From positions 1-31,741 of the forward strand of contig USFD01000033.1 in assembly GCA_900553885.1 (NCBI GenBank): a stretch of 31,741 nucleotides of DNA, in the 5' to 3' direction. A program made the position numbers and the translations under genes. This document shows positions 1 through 8,798 of this stretch, piece by piece. This DNA comes from an uncultured Ruminococcus sp. GTDB lineage: Bacteria > Bacillota > Clostridia > Lachnospirales > Lachnospiraceae. The first letter of the stretch is position 1. Each line of letters starts with the position of its first letter. Under the pieces are notes generated by a model. The model was given only the letters and a program-made list of their open reading frames with translations, had not been told where the DNA came from and searched no databases.

Positions 1-101
1 ATATGCTTTTCAAAAAATCATATTACGCAACAGCCAGAGATGAACTTGAAAAAAACAAGGATTCCATGAACGAACTTGAGGGGATCGGAAAAAATTTATA
101 A
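1..101 (+). CDS. 3' end of a small phage tail gene (partial)
   Basis: An open frame enters from the left edge and stops at TAA 99-101. The visible 32 residues are charged and end in an acidic/basic helix-like tail (ELEKNKDSMNEL). Its place just before the tape measure gene is where siphoviruses encode the tail assembly chaperone, sometimes as a frameshifted pair, so that role is likely by position only. An ATG at base 3 is in frame, but the upstream sequence is missing, so whether it is a start cannot be decided. I do not recognise the family. Confidence 0.45.
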   Translation, partial: MLFKKSYYATARDELEKNKDSMNELEGIGKNL

Positions 102-155
102 AGCACGTTCCAAATTCCAGTTTGTAGCTTAGATAAAATCATAATATTACATAGG

Positions 156-183
156 ACATCTGTCAGAAATGGCAGGTGTTTTT
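156..183 (+). terminator. Rho-independent terminator 1 before tape measure gene
   Basis: A 9-bp stem (ACATCTGTC 156-164 with GGCAGGTGT 171-179, two G-U pairs) closes a six-base loop and runs into a T-rich tract (179-188). It lies 55 bases after the preceding tail gene and before the tape measure gene, inside what should be one late operon. Confidence 0.7.
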
Positions 184-193
184 CTTTTGTTGC

Positions 194-216
194 GGAGCAG
201 AGATGCTCCTTTTTTT
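194..216 (+). terminator. Rho-independent terminator 2 before tape measure gene
   Basis: A perfect 6-bp stem GGAGCA/TGCTCC with a GAGA tetraloop (200-203) is followed by seven T residues (210-216). It sits 10 bases after the first hairpin and 13 bases before the tape measure Shine-Dalgarno. Two stacked terminators here imply read-through by a late antiterminator, or a mechanism that keeps the large tape measure gene below the level of upstream structural genes. Confidence 0.75.
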
Positions 217-245
217 GTACCCATTTTTAGGAGGAGGTGAGAGGC

Positions 246-3176
246 ATGGCAAGCCGTATTCAGGGTATTACCGTTGAAATCGGTGGTGATACAACCAAAC
301 TGCAGAACGCCCTGAAGGGTGTGAACGGACAGATCAAGTCCACCCAGTCACAGCTTAAGGATGTGAACAAGCTGCTGAAACTTGATCCGGGCAATACGGA
401 GCTTCTGGCACAGAAGCATAAACTGCTTGCGGAAGCGGTCAGTGAGACAAAAGAGAAACTGGCTACCTTAAAGACTGCAGCAGAACAGGCAAATACGGCA
501 CTTGCCAATGGCGAGATCTCAAAGGAGCAGTACGATGCCCTTCAGAGAGAGATCGTGGAAACAGAGCAGGACTTAAAGAATCTGGAAACACAGGCGAACC
601 AGTCCGCAACGGCAGTGCAGAAAATCGCAGCAACAGGCGAGAAGTTAAAGACGGTCGGGGATAATATTTCCTCTGCCGGACAGAAACTCCTCCCGGTAAC
701 AGCCGGGGTGACGGCACTGGGTACGGCATCCGTAACAACAGCAGCAAACTTTGAATCTTCCATGTCACAGGTACAGGCAACCATGGGAATCACCAAAGAT
801 GCCATGTCAACGGTAAACGGTCAGTCTGTAAACACAATGGATACCCTTTCCAAGCTGGCAAAGAAGATGGGTGCAGAGACGGCTTTTTCCGCATCCGAGT
901 GTGCGGAGGCATTGAATTACCTCGCCCTTGCCGGATACGATACACAGCAGATGTGTGATACACTGCCGACCGTCCTGAACTTGGCAGCAGCCGGGGACAT
1001 TGCCCTTGCTGATGCTTCTGACATGGTAACGGATGCGATGTCCGCTCTTGGAATGGGAGTGGACGAGGCGGAAACGATGGTAGACCAGATGGCTAAGACG
1101 GCATCTACCACGAATACATCGGTTGCACAGCTTGGCGAAGGAATCCTTACCATTGGTGCGACAGCCAAATCCATCAAGGGAGGTACGGCAGAACTGAATA
1201 CCGCACTTGGTATTCTTGCAAATAATGGTATCAAGGGAGCAGAAGGCGGTACACATCTCCGTAATATTATCTTGTCCTTACAGAATCCTACAGATAAGGC
1301 AGCCGCACAGATGGAAGCACTCGGTCTTTCCGTATATGATTCCGAAGGAAACATGCGGTCAATGAATGATATCCTTGGTGACCTCAATAAGAGCATGGAT
1401 GGAATGACATCCGCTGAGAAGTCCAATATCATCAGCACCATTTTCAATAAGACGGATCTTTCTTCCGTAAATGCACTGCTTGCAAATACAGGAGAAACAT
1501 GGGACAGCTTACAGAAATCCATCACGGAAAGCGGTGGTGCTGCACAGCAGATGGCAGATACACAGCTTGACAACTTACAGGGACAGATCACTATCTTAAA
1601 ATCCGCACTGGAAGGCCTGGCGATATCTTTTGGTGAACTTCTGATGCCGGCCATCAAACAAATCGTGGGATGGGTGCAGAAATTCGTAGACTGGTTGAAT
1701 GGACTGAGCGAGGGCACGAAGAAGACGGTCGTTACGATAGCCCTTCTGGCAGCAGCACTCGGTCCCGTGCTTATCGTGATCGGAAAGGTAATATCTGCAG
1801 TCGGTACGATCATGACGGTTGTACCGAAGATTGCCGGAGTCATCAATACGGTGAAGGGGGCTTTTGCAGCACTGAATGCAACGATGCTTGCAAATCCAAT
1901 CGTGCTTATTATCGCAGCCATTGCAGCTCTTGTGGCTGCTTTTATTTATCTCTGGAATAACTGTGACGGATTCCGACAGTTCTGGATCGACCTTTGGGAG
2001 AACGTAAAACAGGTTGCAATCACGGTATGGAATGCGATCAAGGAATTCTTCTCACAGGTGTGGGAAGCCATCAAGACGATCTTCTCGACCGTGTTTGAAG
2101 TGATAAAGACTCTGGTAACGACTTATTTCAATCTGTATAAGACAATCATTGAGACGGTTTTCAATGTGATAAAGACGGTCATCACGACCATCTGGGAAGC
2201 TATCAAGGGTGTATTTACTACAGTTTTCAATGTAATAAAAACACTGGTGACAACGTACTTCAATATCTATAAGACCATCATCCAGACGGTACTGACGGTC
2301 ATTCAGACTGTGATAACAACAGTATGGAATACGATAAAAACGGTCATTACAACCGTGCTGAATGCGATAAAAACGATCTTTAGCACGGTATGGAATGCCA
2401 TCAAGACCATCATCAGTGCCGTGGTAAGCGGAATCAAGGGACTGATCACAGGGAATTTTACTGCGGTCAAGAACTCCATTACCACCATTATGAATACGAT
2501 AAAGAGCACGATCTCCACCATATGGAATACTATCAAATCCACAGTTTCCACGGTACTTGGAGCAATTAAGAACGCTGTGAGTTCGGTATTCAATGGAATC
2601 GTAAATGCGGTAAAAGGTGCAATGGGAAATGTCCTGAATGCAGTAAAGACAGGTTTTTCCAATGTGAAGGGCCATATCACGGGACTTGCTTCACAGGCAT
2701 TTACCTGGGGTAAGGATCTTATTATGGGAATCGTAAACGGAATCAGGAGCTGCATCGGTGCAGTCGGTGATGCCGTAAGTTCCGTGGCAAATAAGATCAG
2801 GTCGTTCCTTCATTTCTCCGTACCGGATGAAGGACCACTTACGGATTATGAATCATGGATGCCGGACTTTATGGGAGGACTTGCAAAGGGAATCGAAAAG
2901 AGCAAAGGCATGGTGGCAAAGGCAATCGAAGGGGTATCGCAGGATATGATAATCAGTCCGAATGTAAGCGGAATGGAGTCCGCTGCGGGAGTACAGACTT
3001 CCGGACAGCCGGACAGCGGAATTTCCAGTATGCTGTCAGCCATCACATCTGCAGTTAAAGATATGAAGGGCGATTCAGGGGATATCGTGATCCCTGTATA
3101 CCTTGGAGGGACAATGCTCGATGAGGTGATCGTAACGGCACAGCAGAGGGCAAATCTTAGAAGCGGGGGAAGATAA
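246..3176 (+). CDS. Phage tail tape measure protein (TP901 type)
   Basis: The tape measure protein sets siphovirus tail length and fills the tail tube before DNA ejection. The start chosen is ATG 246 (976 aa), 7 bases after GGAGGAGGTG; a GTG at 237 overlaps that ribosome binding site and is less likely. Residues about 1-120 are a charged coiled coil. Residues about 150-360 match the TP901 core (ANFESSMSQV, ALNYLALAGYDT, AAAGDIALADASDMV). Two hydrophobic segments lie near 490-525 and 550-571. Residues about 590-800 are built from 11-residue repeats of the form VWNAIKTIFST. The C-terminal part is globular and Gly-rich. The next gene starts two bases after the stop, so they are co-transcribed. 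Length and order fit the family well. Confidence 0.93.
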   Translation: MASRIQGITVEIGGDTTKLQNALKGVNGQIKSTQSQLKDVNKLLKLDPGNTELLAQKHKLLAEAVSETKEKLATLKTAAEQANTALANGEISKEQYDALQREIVETEQDLKNLETQANQSATAVQKIAATGEKLKTVGDNISSAGQKLLPVTAGVTALGTASVTTAANFESSMSQVQATMGITKDAMSTVNGQSVNTMDTLSKLAKKMGAETAFSASECAEALNYLALAGYDTQQMCDTLPTVLNLAAAGDIALADASDMVTDAMSALGMGVDEAETMVDQMAKTASTTNTSVAQLGEGILTIGATAKSIKGGTAELNTALGILANNGIKGAEGGTHLRNIILSLQNPTDKAAAQMEALGLSVYDSEGNMRSMNDILGDLNKSMDGMTSAEKSNIISTIFNKTDLSSVNALLANTGETWDSLQKSITESGGAAQQMADTQLDNLQGQITILKSALEGLAISFGELLMPAIKQIVGWVQKFVDWLNGLSEGTKKTVVTIALLAAALGPVLIVIGKVISAVGTIMTVVPKIAGVINTVKGAFAALNATMLANPIVLIIAAIAALVAAFIYLWNNCDGFRQFWIDLWENVKQVAITVWNAIKEFFSQVWEAIKTIFSTVFEVIKTLVTTYFNLYKTIIETVFNVIKTVITTIWEAIKGVFTTVFNVIKTLVTTYFNIYKTIIQTVLTVIQTVITTVWNTIKTVITTVLNAIKTIFSTVWNAIKTIISAVVSGIKGLITGNFTAVKNSITTIMNTIKSTISTIWNTIKSTVSTVLGAIKNAVSSVFNGIVNAVKGAMGNVLNAVKTGFSNVKGHITGLASQAFTWGKDLIMGIVNGIRSCIGAVGDAVSSVANKIRSFLHFSVPDEGPLTDYESWMPDFMGGLAKGIEKSKGMVAKAIEGVSQDMIISPNVSGMESAAGVQTSGQPDSGISSMLSAITSAVKDMKGDSGDIVIPVYLGGTMLDEVIVTAQQRANLRSGGR
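2020..2640 (+). repeat. Coding hendecad repeats with an internal 132-bp duplication
   Basis: About 17-19 consecutive 33-bp units encode an 11-residue pattern (hydrophobic-x-x-I-K-T/x-hydrophobic-hydrophobic-x-T-V). Within it, a 44-residue block beginning FEVIKTLVTTYFN near 2092 recurs as FNVIKTLVTTYFN near 2224 with only a few changes. The two DNA copies differ mainly at silent positions, so the duplication is old and kept at the protein level. Repeats of this length are typical of tape measure helices and can change tail length by whole units. Confidence 0.85.
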
Positions 3177-3178
3177 AC

Positions 3179-3541
3179 ATGGCATTTATACAGTATTTAA
3201 AATTTGATGAACAGGATCTTCCCCTGCCGGATTCCTATGATCTTGACATTTCTGATGTAGAGGCGGATTCATCCGGGGAGACGGAAGCAGGAACAACACA
3301 GAGGGATGTGGTAAGGACAGGAGTTATCTCCATTGCAGTTTCTTTTTCCGTTTCACCCAGGTGGTTAAAGATACTGACGGCATACAGTAAGAAAGCTAAA
3401 ATTGCCGTGAAGTATTTTGATACGGAAGAACTGGAACTGAAAAACACGGAAATGTATATTACAGGATTTAAGGCAAAACTTGAAAAGGACACAAGTTACA
3501 AAGGATTGTGGACGGTGTCCTTTACATTAAATGAGTATTAG
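3179..3541 (+). CDS. Small tail protein, DUF6711-like
   Basis: A 120-aa protein whose ATG follows the tape measure stop by two bases, with a GGGGGAAG-type ribosome binding site inside the upstream gene. The N-terminus (LPLPDSYDLDISDVEADS), a central basic stretch after an RD motif, and a beta-rich C-terminus ending WTVSFTLNEY resemble the DUF6711 proteins found between tape measure and tail hub genes in phages of Clostridia and related bacteria. Such proteins are probably part of the distal tail. The assignment is from memory of the pattern and from gene order; no catalytic motif is present. Confidence 0.6.
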   Translation: MAFIQYLKFDEQDLPLPDSYDLDISDVEADSSGETEAGTTQRDVVRTGVISIAVSFSVSPRWLKILTAYSKKAKIAVKYFDTEELELKNTEMYITGFKAKLEKDTSYKGLWTVSFTLNEY

Positions 3542-3553
3542 AGGAGTGGTTGT

Positions 3554-5773
3554 ATGTACCCGGTTTCAAAAGAATATCAGAAAGCCATTAGTGAGTCATC
3601 ACGTTCATTCTTTTGGACGGGGGCAATCATGACTAAGGCGGGCAAAAAATATACATTTGGAAATAAAGACATTGTGAAAGGTTCCGGTTATATCAGCAGA
3701 CAGTGTTCCGGTTCGTCAGAGATCGAACTTGGATCCGTGTATGCAGCAGAACTTGGAATATCCCTCTTTTCAGATATTGACAGATACAGTCTGGAAGATG
3801 CGTCTATAACGCTCTCATTCCATCTGAAGGCGGGGGATGAAACATATGAGGAAGTCCCGATGGGAATCTTCTATATTGCCGAGGCGAACAGGAAGATAAA
3901 GACCCTGGAGCTAAAGGCATATGATGCAATGCTGAATCTGGATAAGAATTTCGATAAGGGTCTGTCCAGTGCATTCCCTTATGATTTTTTATCCTTACTT
4001 TCCAAAGCGTGTCATGTAGAACTGGCACAGACAAAAGAAGAGATAGAAGCACTTACAAATGGAACAGAACTGCTTGGTATCTACCAGGAGAATGATATCG
4101 AGACATGGAGAGATTTCCTATATTATCTGGCACAGGCACTCGGATGCTTTTCCACGATAGATCGTGAAGGAAAGTTAAGACTTATCCCATACGGAATTGC
4201 CGATAACAAGACGGTGGACAGCAGACACAGGTTTTCGAGCACATTTTCAGATTTTGTGACAAGGTATACGGCTGTCAGTTCCACAAACAAAAAGACGGAT
4301 ATAGCAGAGTATTATTCGGTAAAGCCGGATGACGGTCTGACAATGAATCTGGGGGTAAACCCGTTACTGCAGTTTGGTCTGGAAGAGAAGCGCAAGCGGA
4401 TCATAAATAATATTTTGTCAGCGGTCACAGTGGTAAATTATGTGCCGTTTGATTCGGATACCATCGGTGACCCGGCTCTTGACCTGGGGGATGTCATTAA
4501 GTTTACGGGCGGTCATGCTGACGAAACAAAAAGGTCTGCCATCACATCCATTGAAACAAAGATAAACGGTAAGCAGAAAATAAAGTGTGTTGGAAAAAAT
4601 CCGAGACTTGCGGGAGCAAAGAGCAAGAATGATAAGAATATTGCTGGTCTTCAGAGTTCCATGAATGAGAATAAACTCAGCATATACACTTATGTGAATG
4701 CCCTGAAGATAAACGCAGGAGCTGAGAAAACTTCCATCATCAATATAGAGTTTGCATCCGGGGATGAGACGAATGCAGAATTTCATGCAGAAGTCATACT
4801 GGATGTAAGATCCAATGCAGTAAGCAGAAGGGCGGATGCAGAAACAACAATAGAGATTGGGGAAGAAAGCAAAGTCATTTCAATCCCTGTCAACTGGACG
4901 GATGATGGAAAGACCATTCTGAAAGCCTATTATGTCCTTGATGGGAAGGAAGTGGAGCAGTTCCATCCATCAGAGACATGGTTCAGCGGAAAGCATCTGC
5001 TGAACCTGTATTATCCAATCATAGAAATGAAGGCAAACGAACTTCACACCTTTGAAGTAATGATAGAACTTACGGACGGAACAGCAACGATTGAACCACA
5101 GAATGCAATGGCAACCATATCTGGTCAGGGGCTTGGTGCACAGGAAAGATGGGATGGAAGGATCACGGTCGATGAGGAGATCAGACTGGTTGAACTTTCC
5201 GGACTTCCTACAAATAGGATCCATGACAAGGCTGTGGCTGCATTTATCACACCGAAGAAGACGGGTATTACACAGCCTGTTGATTCTATCAGACTGACGG
5301 GTCTCATGGTGCCGGAGTTTTATGATAACATTTCCTTCTTCGTACCGATCGTCAGGGATGTGGTCGAAACAGCAGATAAAGATAAGATGGAATACCAGAG
5401 AGCCTATGTGGAGGACGATAAGCAGTTCCTGCTCCGGAAGGAATACTTCCTGTCCGGTGGAGATCCTATCGTTATGGACAGGGGAAGGGCAGTAAGTCTT
5501 ACGGTCAATACAGAACCTTTTCAGGAACTGACGGAGATAAAAATACTGCCGTTTGAAACAGCACCGTTTGTAAATAAGCATAAGGTCAAAGCAGATGGGC
5601 TTGGAACAAATCGTTACACAAAGCTCGAAGCAGGGCATCTGGTTCTTGTGACGGATTATAAAGAAAAACTGACAGGTACTGTGGAAGAACTGGATAAGGG
5701 AACGGTGGCGGTCTTTGACCCGGGCTTTGATAAGTTCGATGAAATAGAGATACTGGAGGTGCATAATGGCTGA
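3554..5773 (+). CDS. Tail hub / tail-associated protein
   Basis: A 739-aa protein with a GAGGAG ribosome binding site seven bases before ATG 3554. Residues about 1-350 contain runs such as GSSEIELGSVYAAELGISLF and DLGDVIKFTGG, the style of siphovirus tail-hub proteins, where it would cap the tail tube and open the baseplate. Residues about 370-740 are beta-rich and look like Ig/adhesin-type or carbohydrate-binding modules. No peptidase or muramidase active site is evident, so it may be a structural hub rather than a lytic tail protein. It overlaps the next gene by 8 bases, which suggests coupled translation. The hub role rests mainly on gene order. Confidence 0.65.
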   Translation: MYPVSKEYQKAISESSRSFFWTGAIMTKAGKKYTFGNKDIVKGSGYISRQCSGSSEIELGSVYAAELGISLFSDIDRYSLEDASITLSFHLKAGDETYEEVPMGIFYIAEANRKIKTLELKAYDAMLNLDKNFDKGLSSAFPYDFLSLLSKACHVELAQTKEEIEALTNGTELLGIYQENDIETWRDFLYYLAQALGCFSTIDREGKLRLIPYGIADNKTVDSRHRFSSTFSDFVTRYTAVSSTNKKTDIAEYYSVKPDDGLTMNLGVNPLLQFGLEEKRKRIINNILSAVTVVNYVPFDSDTIGDPALDLGDVIKFTGGHADETKRSAITSIETKINGKQKIKCVGKNPRLAGAKSKNDKNIAGLQSSMNENKLSIYTYVNALKINAGAEKTSIINIEFASGDETNAEFHAEVILDVRSNAVSRRADAETTIEIGEESKVISIPVNWTDDGKTILKAYYVLDGKEVEQFHPSETWFSGKHLLNLYYPIIEMKANELHTFEVMIELTDGTATIEPQNAMATISGQGLGAQERWDGRITVDEEIRLVELSGLPTNRIHDKAVAAFITPKKTGITQPVDSIRLTGLMVPEFYDNISFFVPIVRDVVETADKDKMEYQRAYVEDDKQFLLRKEYFLSGGDPIVMDRGRAVSLTVNTEPFQELTEIKILPFETAPFVNKHKVKADGLGTNRYTKLEAGHLVLVTDYKEKLTGTVEELDKGTVAVFDPGFDKFDEIEILEVHNG

Positions 5774-6875
5774 TTATGTTATGTTGGAAGATATATTTGA
5801 AACAACAGAAAATATGACGGTTCTTAGAGATAACCGTTTAAATGATGATGGTACAGATACGGTAACAGGTGTGGACTGGTTCAGGTTCCGGGAAACAACG
5901 GCTGCCAGTTTTTATGTCAGCGGTAATTCGTGGATAGGCATCGGCCAGAATTCCGAGCAGCTTAAAATAAGCCGGAGGGATGCCGATCTGTATACGTTGA
6001 AAAGGGAAGAGGGTACTCTGTTTGAACACTATAAATTCCTGCGTATCAGATGGGAAGGCTATAGTGCCCACGGAAATAATAACGCATCGACCAGACTTAT
6101 ATGGGATGCACTGTTTTTTGATACCGGGGACATTGTCCTTTATTTTGTTGAAGTCCCAGTTTCTTCCTCAAGCATTGGAGAGTGCAGTCTTTACACAAAA
6201 TCAAAAAATATACCGTTCCAGATCACAAAAGGAAAAACGGTAACCTTCCTTCATCAGGACGATGCAGGGAATGAGTATGAACTGTCGGATGATCCCCCGG
6301 TCTTTTTAGATCCGTATAACCGAAGGTATCTGTTTAAGGACGGAGAGGGAATGCTTTATACCATCGCAGATGATGCACTTACACCTCTTGAGAAAACGGA
6401 ACTGACGGCAGAATTGTTTGAGGTGTATGGCATTCCGGATCTGCCGGATGGAAATGTACTTCTTGGGCTGAAAAATCCGTCCGTCCTTTACTGGCATGAT
6501 TCCCATAACCGATTCCCGGATATGAAGATCAGTTATAAGGGTGTACCGAAACCACAGGTCATTTATTCCGAAGATGTTGATATGTCGGATGCAAGCATTC
6601 TCGGAATAGAAAAAGTGACCTGTGACTGTGATGAGAAATGCCTGTTTGCCGTATCATTCGACAGGGGGAAAACGTGGCTTGGCTATGTAAATAATAAATG
6701 GGTGAAATTTACGGAGGAATCTTCCGGGATGTCAAAGGCAGCCATTGAAGCAGTCAGCTCTGATGCCTGGGCCGAGAAAGCAACCACGGGAACGATAAAA
6801 TACCGGTTTGTCCTGAGCGGGGCTGACGGTTTTATCACAAATGTGATAACAGACTTTTTGAATACGGAGGAATAG
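5766..6875 (+). CDS. Phage minor tail / baseplate structural protein
   Basis: A 369-aa protein that begins inside the last codons of the hub gene, with GGAGGTG before ATG 5766. It is acidic and beta-rich, without signal peptide or membrane segments. Residues about 275-315 include CDCDEKCLFAVSFDRGKTWL, which resembles the Asp-box-like turns of sialidase and other beta-propeller folds. It is placed between hub and receptor-binding candidates, so a baseplate or side-fibre part is likely. I do not recognise a named family. Only two bases separate its stop from the next ATG. Confidence 0.55.
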   Translation: MADYVMLEDIFETTENMTVLRDNRLNDDGTDTVTGVDWFRFRETTAASFYVSGNSWIGIGQNSEQLKISRRDADLYTLKREEGTLFEHYKFLRIRWEGYSAHGNNNASTRLIWDALFFDTGDIVLYFVEVPVSSSSIGECSLYTKSKNIPFQITKGKTVTFLHQDDAGNEYELSDDPPVFLDPYNRRYLFKDGEGMLYTIADDALTPLEKTELTAELFEVYGIPDLPDGNVLLGLKNPSVLYWHDSHNRFPDMKISYKGVPKPQVIYSEDVDMSDASILGIEKVTCDCDEKCLFAVSFDRGKTWLGYVNNKWVKFTEESSGMSKAAIEAVSSDAWAEKATTGTIKYRFVLSGADGFITNVITDFLNTEE

Positions 6876-6877
6876 TC

Positions 6878-8296
6878 ATGTTGAAAGGAAAAAGTGTAAT
6901 TGAACTTACGGACGTTAATACAGGTAAAAAAGAAGTGTATGAGGATACTAACCTTGTCACGGATGCAGTCAATGCCATCCTTAATTCCAATATTTTAGGC
7001 ATGCTTTATGATAATTTATCATTTGATGGGCAGAGCGGTGAAAAATGGATGCTGCCGATTGTGGATAAACTTACGGGCGGCATCCTGCTTTATCAGGAGC
7101 CTTTGGAAGAAAGGGTCGATAATCTGTATGCCCCGTTTTCAAATCCGCTTATCGGTTATGCATCCAGTGATGCAAATAATACAACGGATGTCAGAAGGGG
7201 CAGCAGGAACTTAACGGAGAGCAAGAGAATCGATGGTGGGTATAAGTTTGTCTGGGACTTTGCTACTTCACAGGCAAACGGAACGATATCAGCAATAGCA
7301 CTCACGAACAGGATAGCTGGGGTAGGACAGGAGAATGGAAATAATTATCTGGTAAGGCTTGGGACATTTTCCTCACAGAATGATTCATATAGTGAAGAAA
7401 GCTACAGGCAAAATAAAAGGACTTATATCAGGGAAGGATACCGCATGGAGATGATAACGAGAAATAACGCTGAAAAGGCACTGCTGAAGAAAGTGCCGGA
7501 GGAGTATCTTCATGCAGGTCTCGCGGAAAATCTGATATCACAGGAAGCCTTTGATGCATCCGAGGTAACGGAGATAGACCTTGGACATTATCCCTACTGG
7601 ATACACAGGACGGGTTCTCCCTCAAAGGGGGATTATGATATTCCATATGAGGATAATACAAATATAAGAAGCCATTTCTTTCATGGTGCGGATGGATGCT
7701 GGTATGGGATTGCGAGAAAGACCAACCAGAAATATTCACGCACATATCGTGATACGGAACAGTTCGACTATGTCAGCTATGAGTTCTATATGGATAAGAT
7801 CGAAAAGGGCAGGTGCTCGACACAAAAGATAGAAGTGCCGTCTGGTGTGAGTGATTTTTACAGTATCGGCATGAGCGGGAAGTGGCTGATGTGTGTATCA
7901 AGTGATAACAGCAAGCTGTACCGTCTGGATACCACAAATGTTGCCAATCTTGAAAGGGTCACGGATTATAACTACAACAGCAGTAATGAATTCAGCTATA
8001 TTGTGGATGATGATATCGTGATCAACGGATGGTATTTTGAAGACGGGCATCCGGCACAAAAAATTGGCAGCATCGGATATCAGAGTTATTGTGCATGGGG
8101 AATACACCAGATGGCAAGATATAAGACCTACATGCTCAGGGAGTGGGTATACAATCACAACAGATATTGCAATTATAAAGAATTGTTTTTATACACACCA
8201 TATCTTGCAACCATCAATAATCTGGCATCACCCGTTATCAAGACCGCAGATAAGACGATGAAGATCACCTATACTCTGACGGAAACAAAAGAATAA
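6878..8296 (+). CDS. Distal tail protein, receptor-binding candidate
   Basis: A 472-aa protein with GGAGG placed seven bases before ATG 6878. The N-terminal ~150 residues (KSVIELTDVNTGKKEV; YKFVWDFATSQANGTISA) resemble a recurrent tail protein of phages from gut Clostridia; I infer that this part attaches to the tail. The remainder is Tyr/Trp- and Asn-rich beta structure and is probably the variable host-contact part. It is the last gene before the late terminator and the lysis genes, the usual position for fibre or receptor-binding proteins. No chaperone gene follows. Confidence 0.55.
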   Translation: MLKGKSVIELTDVNTGKKEVYEDTNLVTDAVNAILNSNILGMLYDNLSFDGQSGEKWMLPIVDKLTGGILLYQEPLEERVDNLYAPFSNPLIGYASSDANNTTDVRRGSRNLTESKRIDGGYKFVWDFATSQANGTISAIALTNRIAGVGQENGNNYLVRLGTFSSQNDSYSEESYRQNKRTYIREGYRMEMITRNNAEKALLKKVPEEYLHAGLAENLISQEAFDASEVTEIDLGHYPYWIHRTGSPSKGDYDIPYEDNTNIRSHFFHGADGCWYGIARKTNQKYSRTYRDTEQFDYVSYEFYMDKIEKGRCSTQKIEVPSGVSDFYSIGMSGKWLMCVSSDNSKLYRLDTTNVANLERVTDYNYNSSNEFSYIVDDDIVINGWYFEDGHPAQKIGSIGYQSYCAWGIHQMARYKTYMLREWVYNHNRYCNYKELFLYTPYLATINNLASPVIKTADKTMKITYTLTETKE

Positions 8297-8312
8297 CAAT
8301 TCCGGAATCAGG

Positions 8313-8342
8313 CAGCTTCCCATTACGGGCGGCTGTTTTTTT
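8313..8342 (+). terminator. Terminator after tail genes
   Basis: CAGCTTCCC (8313-8321) pairs with GGGCGGCTG (8327-8335), leaving a 2x2 internal mismatch and an ATTAC loop, followed by seven T residues (8336-8342). It separates the tail module from the holin-endolysin pair. Confidence 0.75.
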
Positions 8343-8372
8343 CATACAAAAATTTAGAAGGAGGACAAGACA

Positions 8373-8798
8373 ATGAAGGAATTTTGGAATGCAGTACAGT
8401 TCATGTTTGCAGCAGTAGGCGGATGGCTCGGTTATTTTTTAGGGGGCTGTGACGGTCTGCTCTATGCCCTGATCGCATTTGCGGTCATTGACTACATTAC
8501 GGGTGTTATGTGTGCAGTAAATGACCGGAAGCTGTCAAGTGCAGTCGGTTTTAGGGGGATCTGCCGTAAGGTACTGATCTTTTTACTGGTGGGTATTGCA
8601 AACATCCTGGATATCCACGTGGTTGGGACAGGCAGCGTGCTGAGAACCGCAGTGATCTTCTTTTACATTTCAAACGAGGGTGTGAGCCTGTTGGAGAATG
8701 CATCCCATCTGGGACTTCCGGTGCCGGAGAAGATCAAAGAGGTTTTGGAACAGTTACATGACCGTTCGGAAAGTGAGGGAGAAGATGACGAAGAATGA
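8373..8798 (+). CDS. Phage holin
   Basis: A 141-aa membrane protein with a strong AGAAGGAGG eight bases before ATG 8373. Hydrophobic segments lie near residues 8-25, 28-47, 65-82 and 85-103, followed by a charged tail rich in Glu/Asp (SESEGEDDEE). The motif AVIDYITGVMCAV followed by a short basic loop (NDRKLSS) is typical of the toxin-secretion/phage-lysis holin family (holin 4 / TcdE-like). It makes the membrane lesion that releases or triggers the endolysin. Its 3' end overlaps the endolysin start by 14 bases, which couples the two lysis genes. Confidence 0.9.
   Translation: MKEFWNAVQFMFAAVGGWLGYFLGGCDGLLYALIAFAVIDYITGVMCAVNDRKLSSAVGFRGICRKVLIFLLVGIANILDIHVVGTGSVLRTAVIFFYISNEGVSLLENASHLGLPVPEKIKEVLEQLHDRSESEGEDDEE

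Noticed and set aside
2020..2560. Regular ~33-base periodicity resembling a CRISPR array
   Set aside because: The period is a coding 11-residue repeat without distinct spacers, and it lies wholly in one reading frame.
2052..2755. Long minus-strand open frames (207 and 150 aa) opposite the tape measure gene
   Set aside because: They mirror the hendecad repeats of the tape measure gene, have repetitive translations and no ribosome binding site.
4970..5764. 264-aa minus-strand frame opposite the tail hub gene
   Set aside because: Low-quality translation rich in Cys/His/Arg, no start signal, and the plus-strand gene has good codon use and tight spacing to neighbours.
8698..8784. N-terminal extension of the endolysin
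   Set aside because: It lies inside the holin gene in another frame, and GH73 homology starts at ATG 8785.
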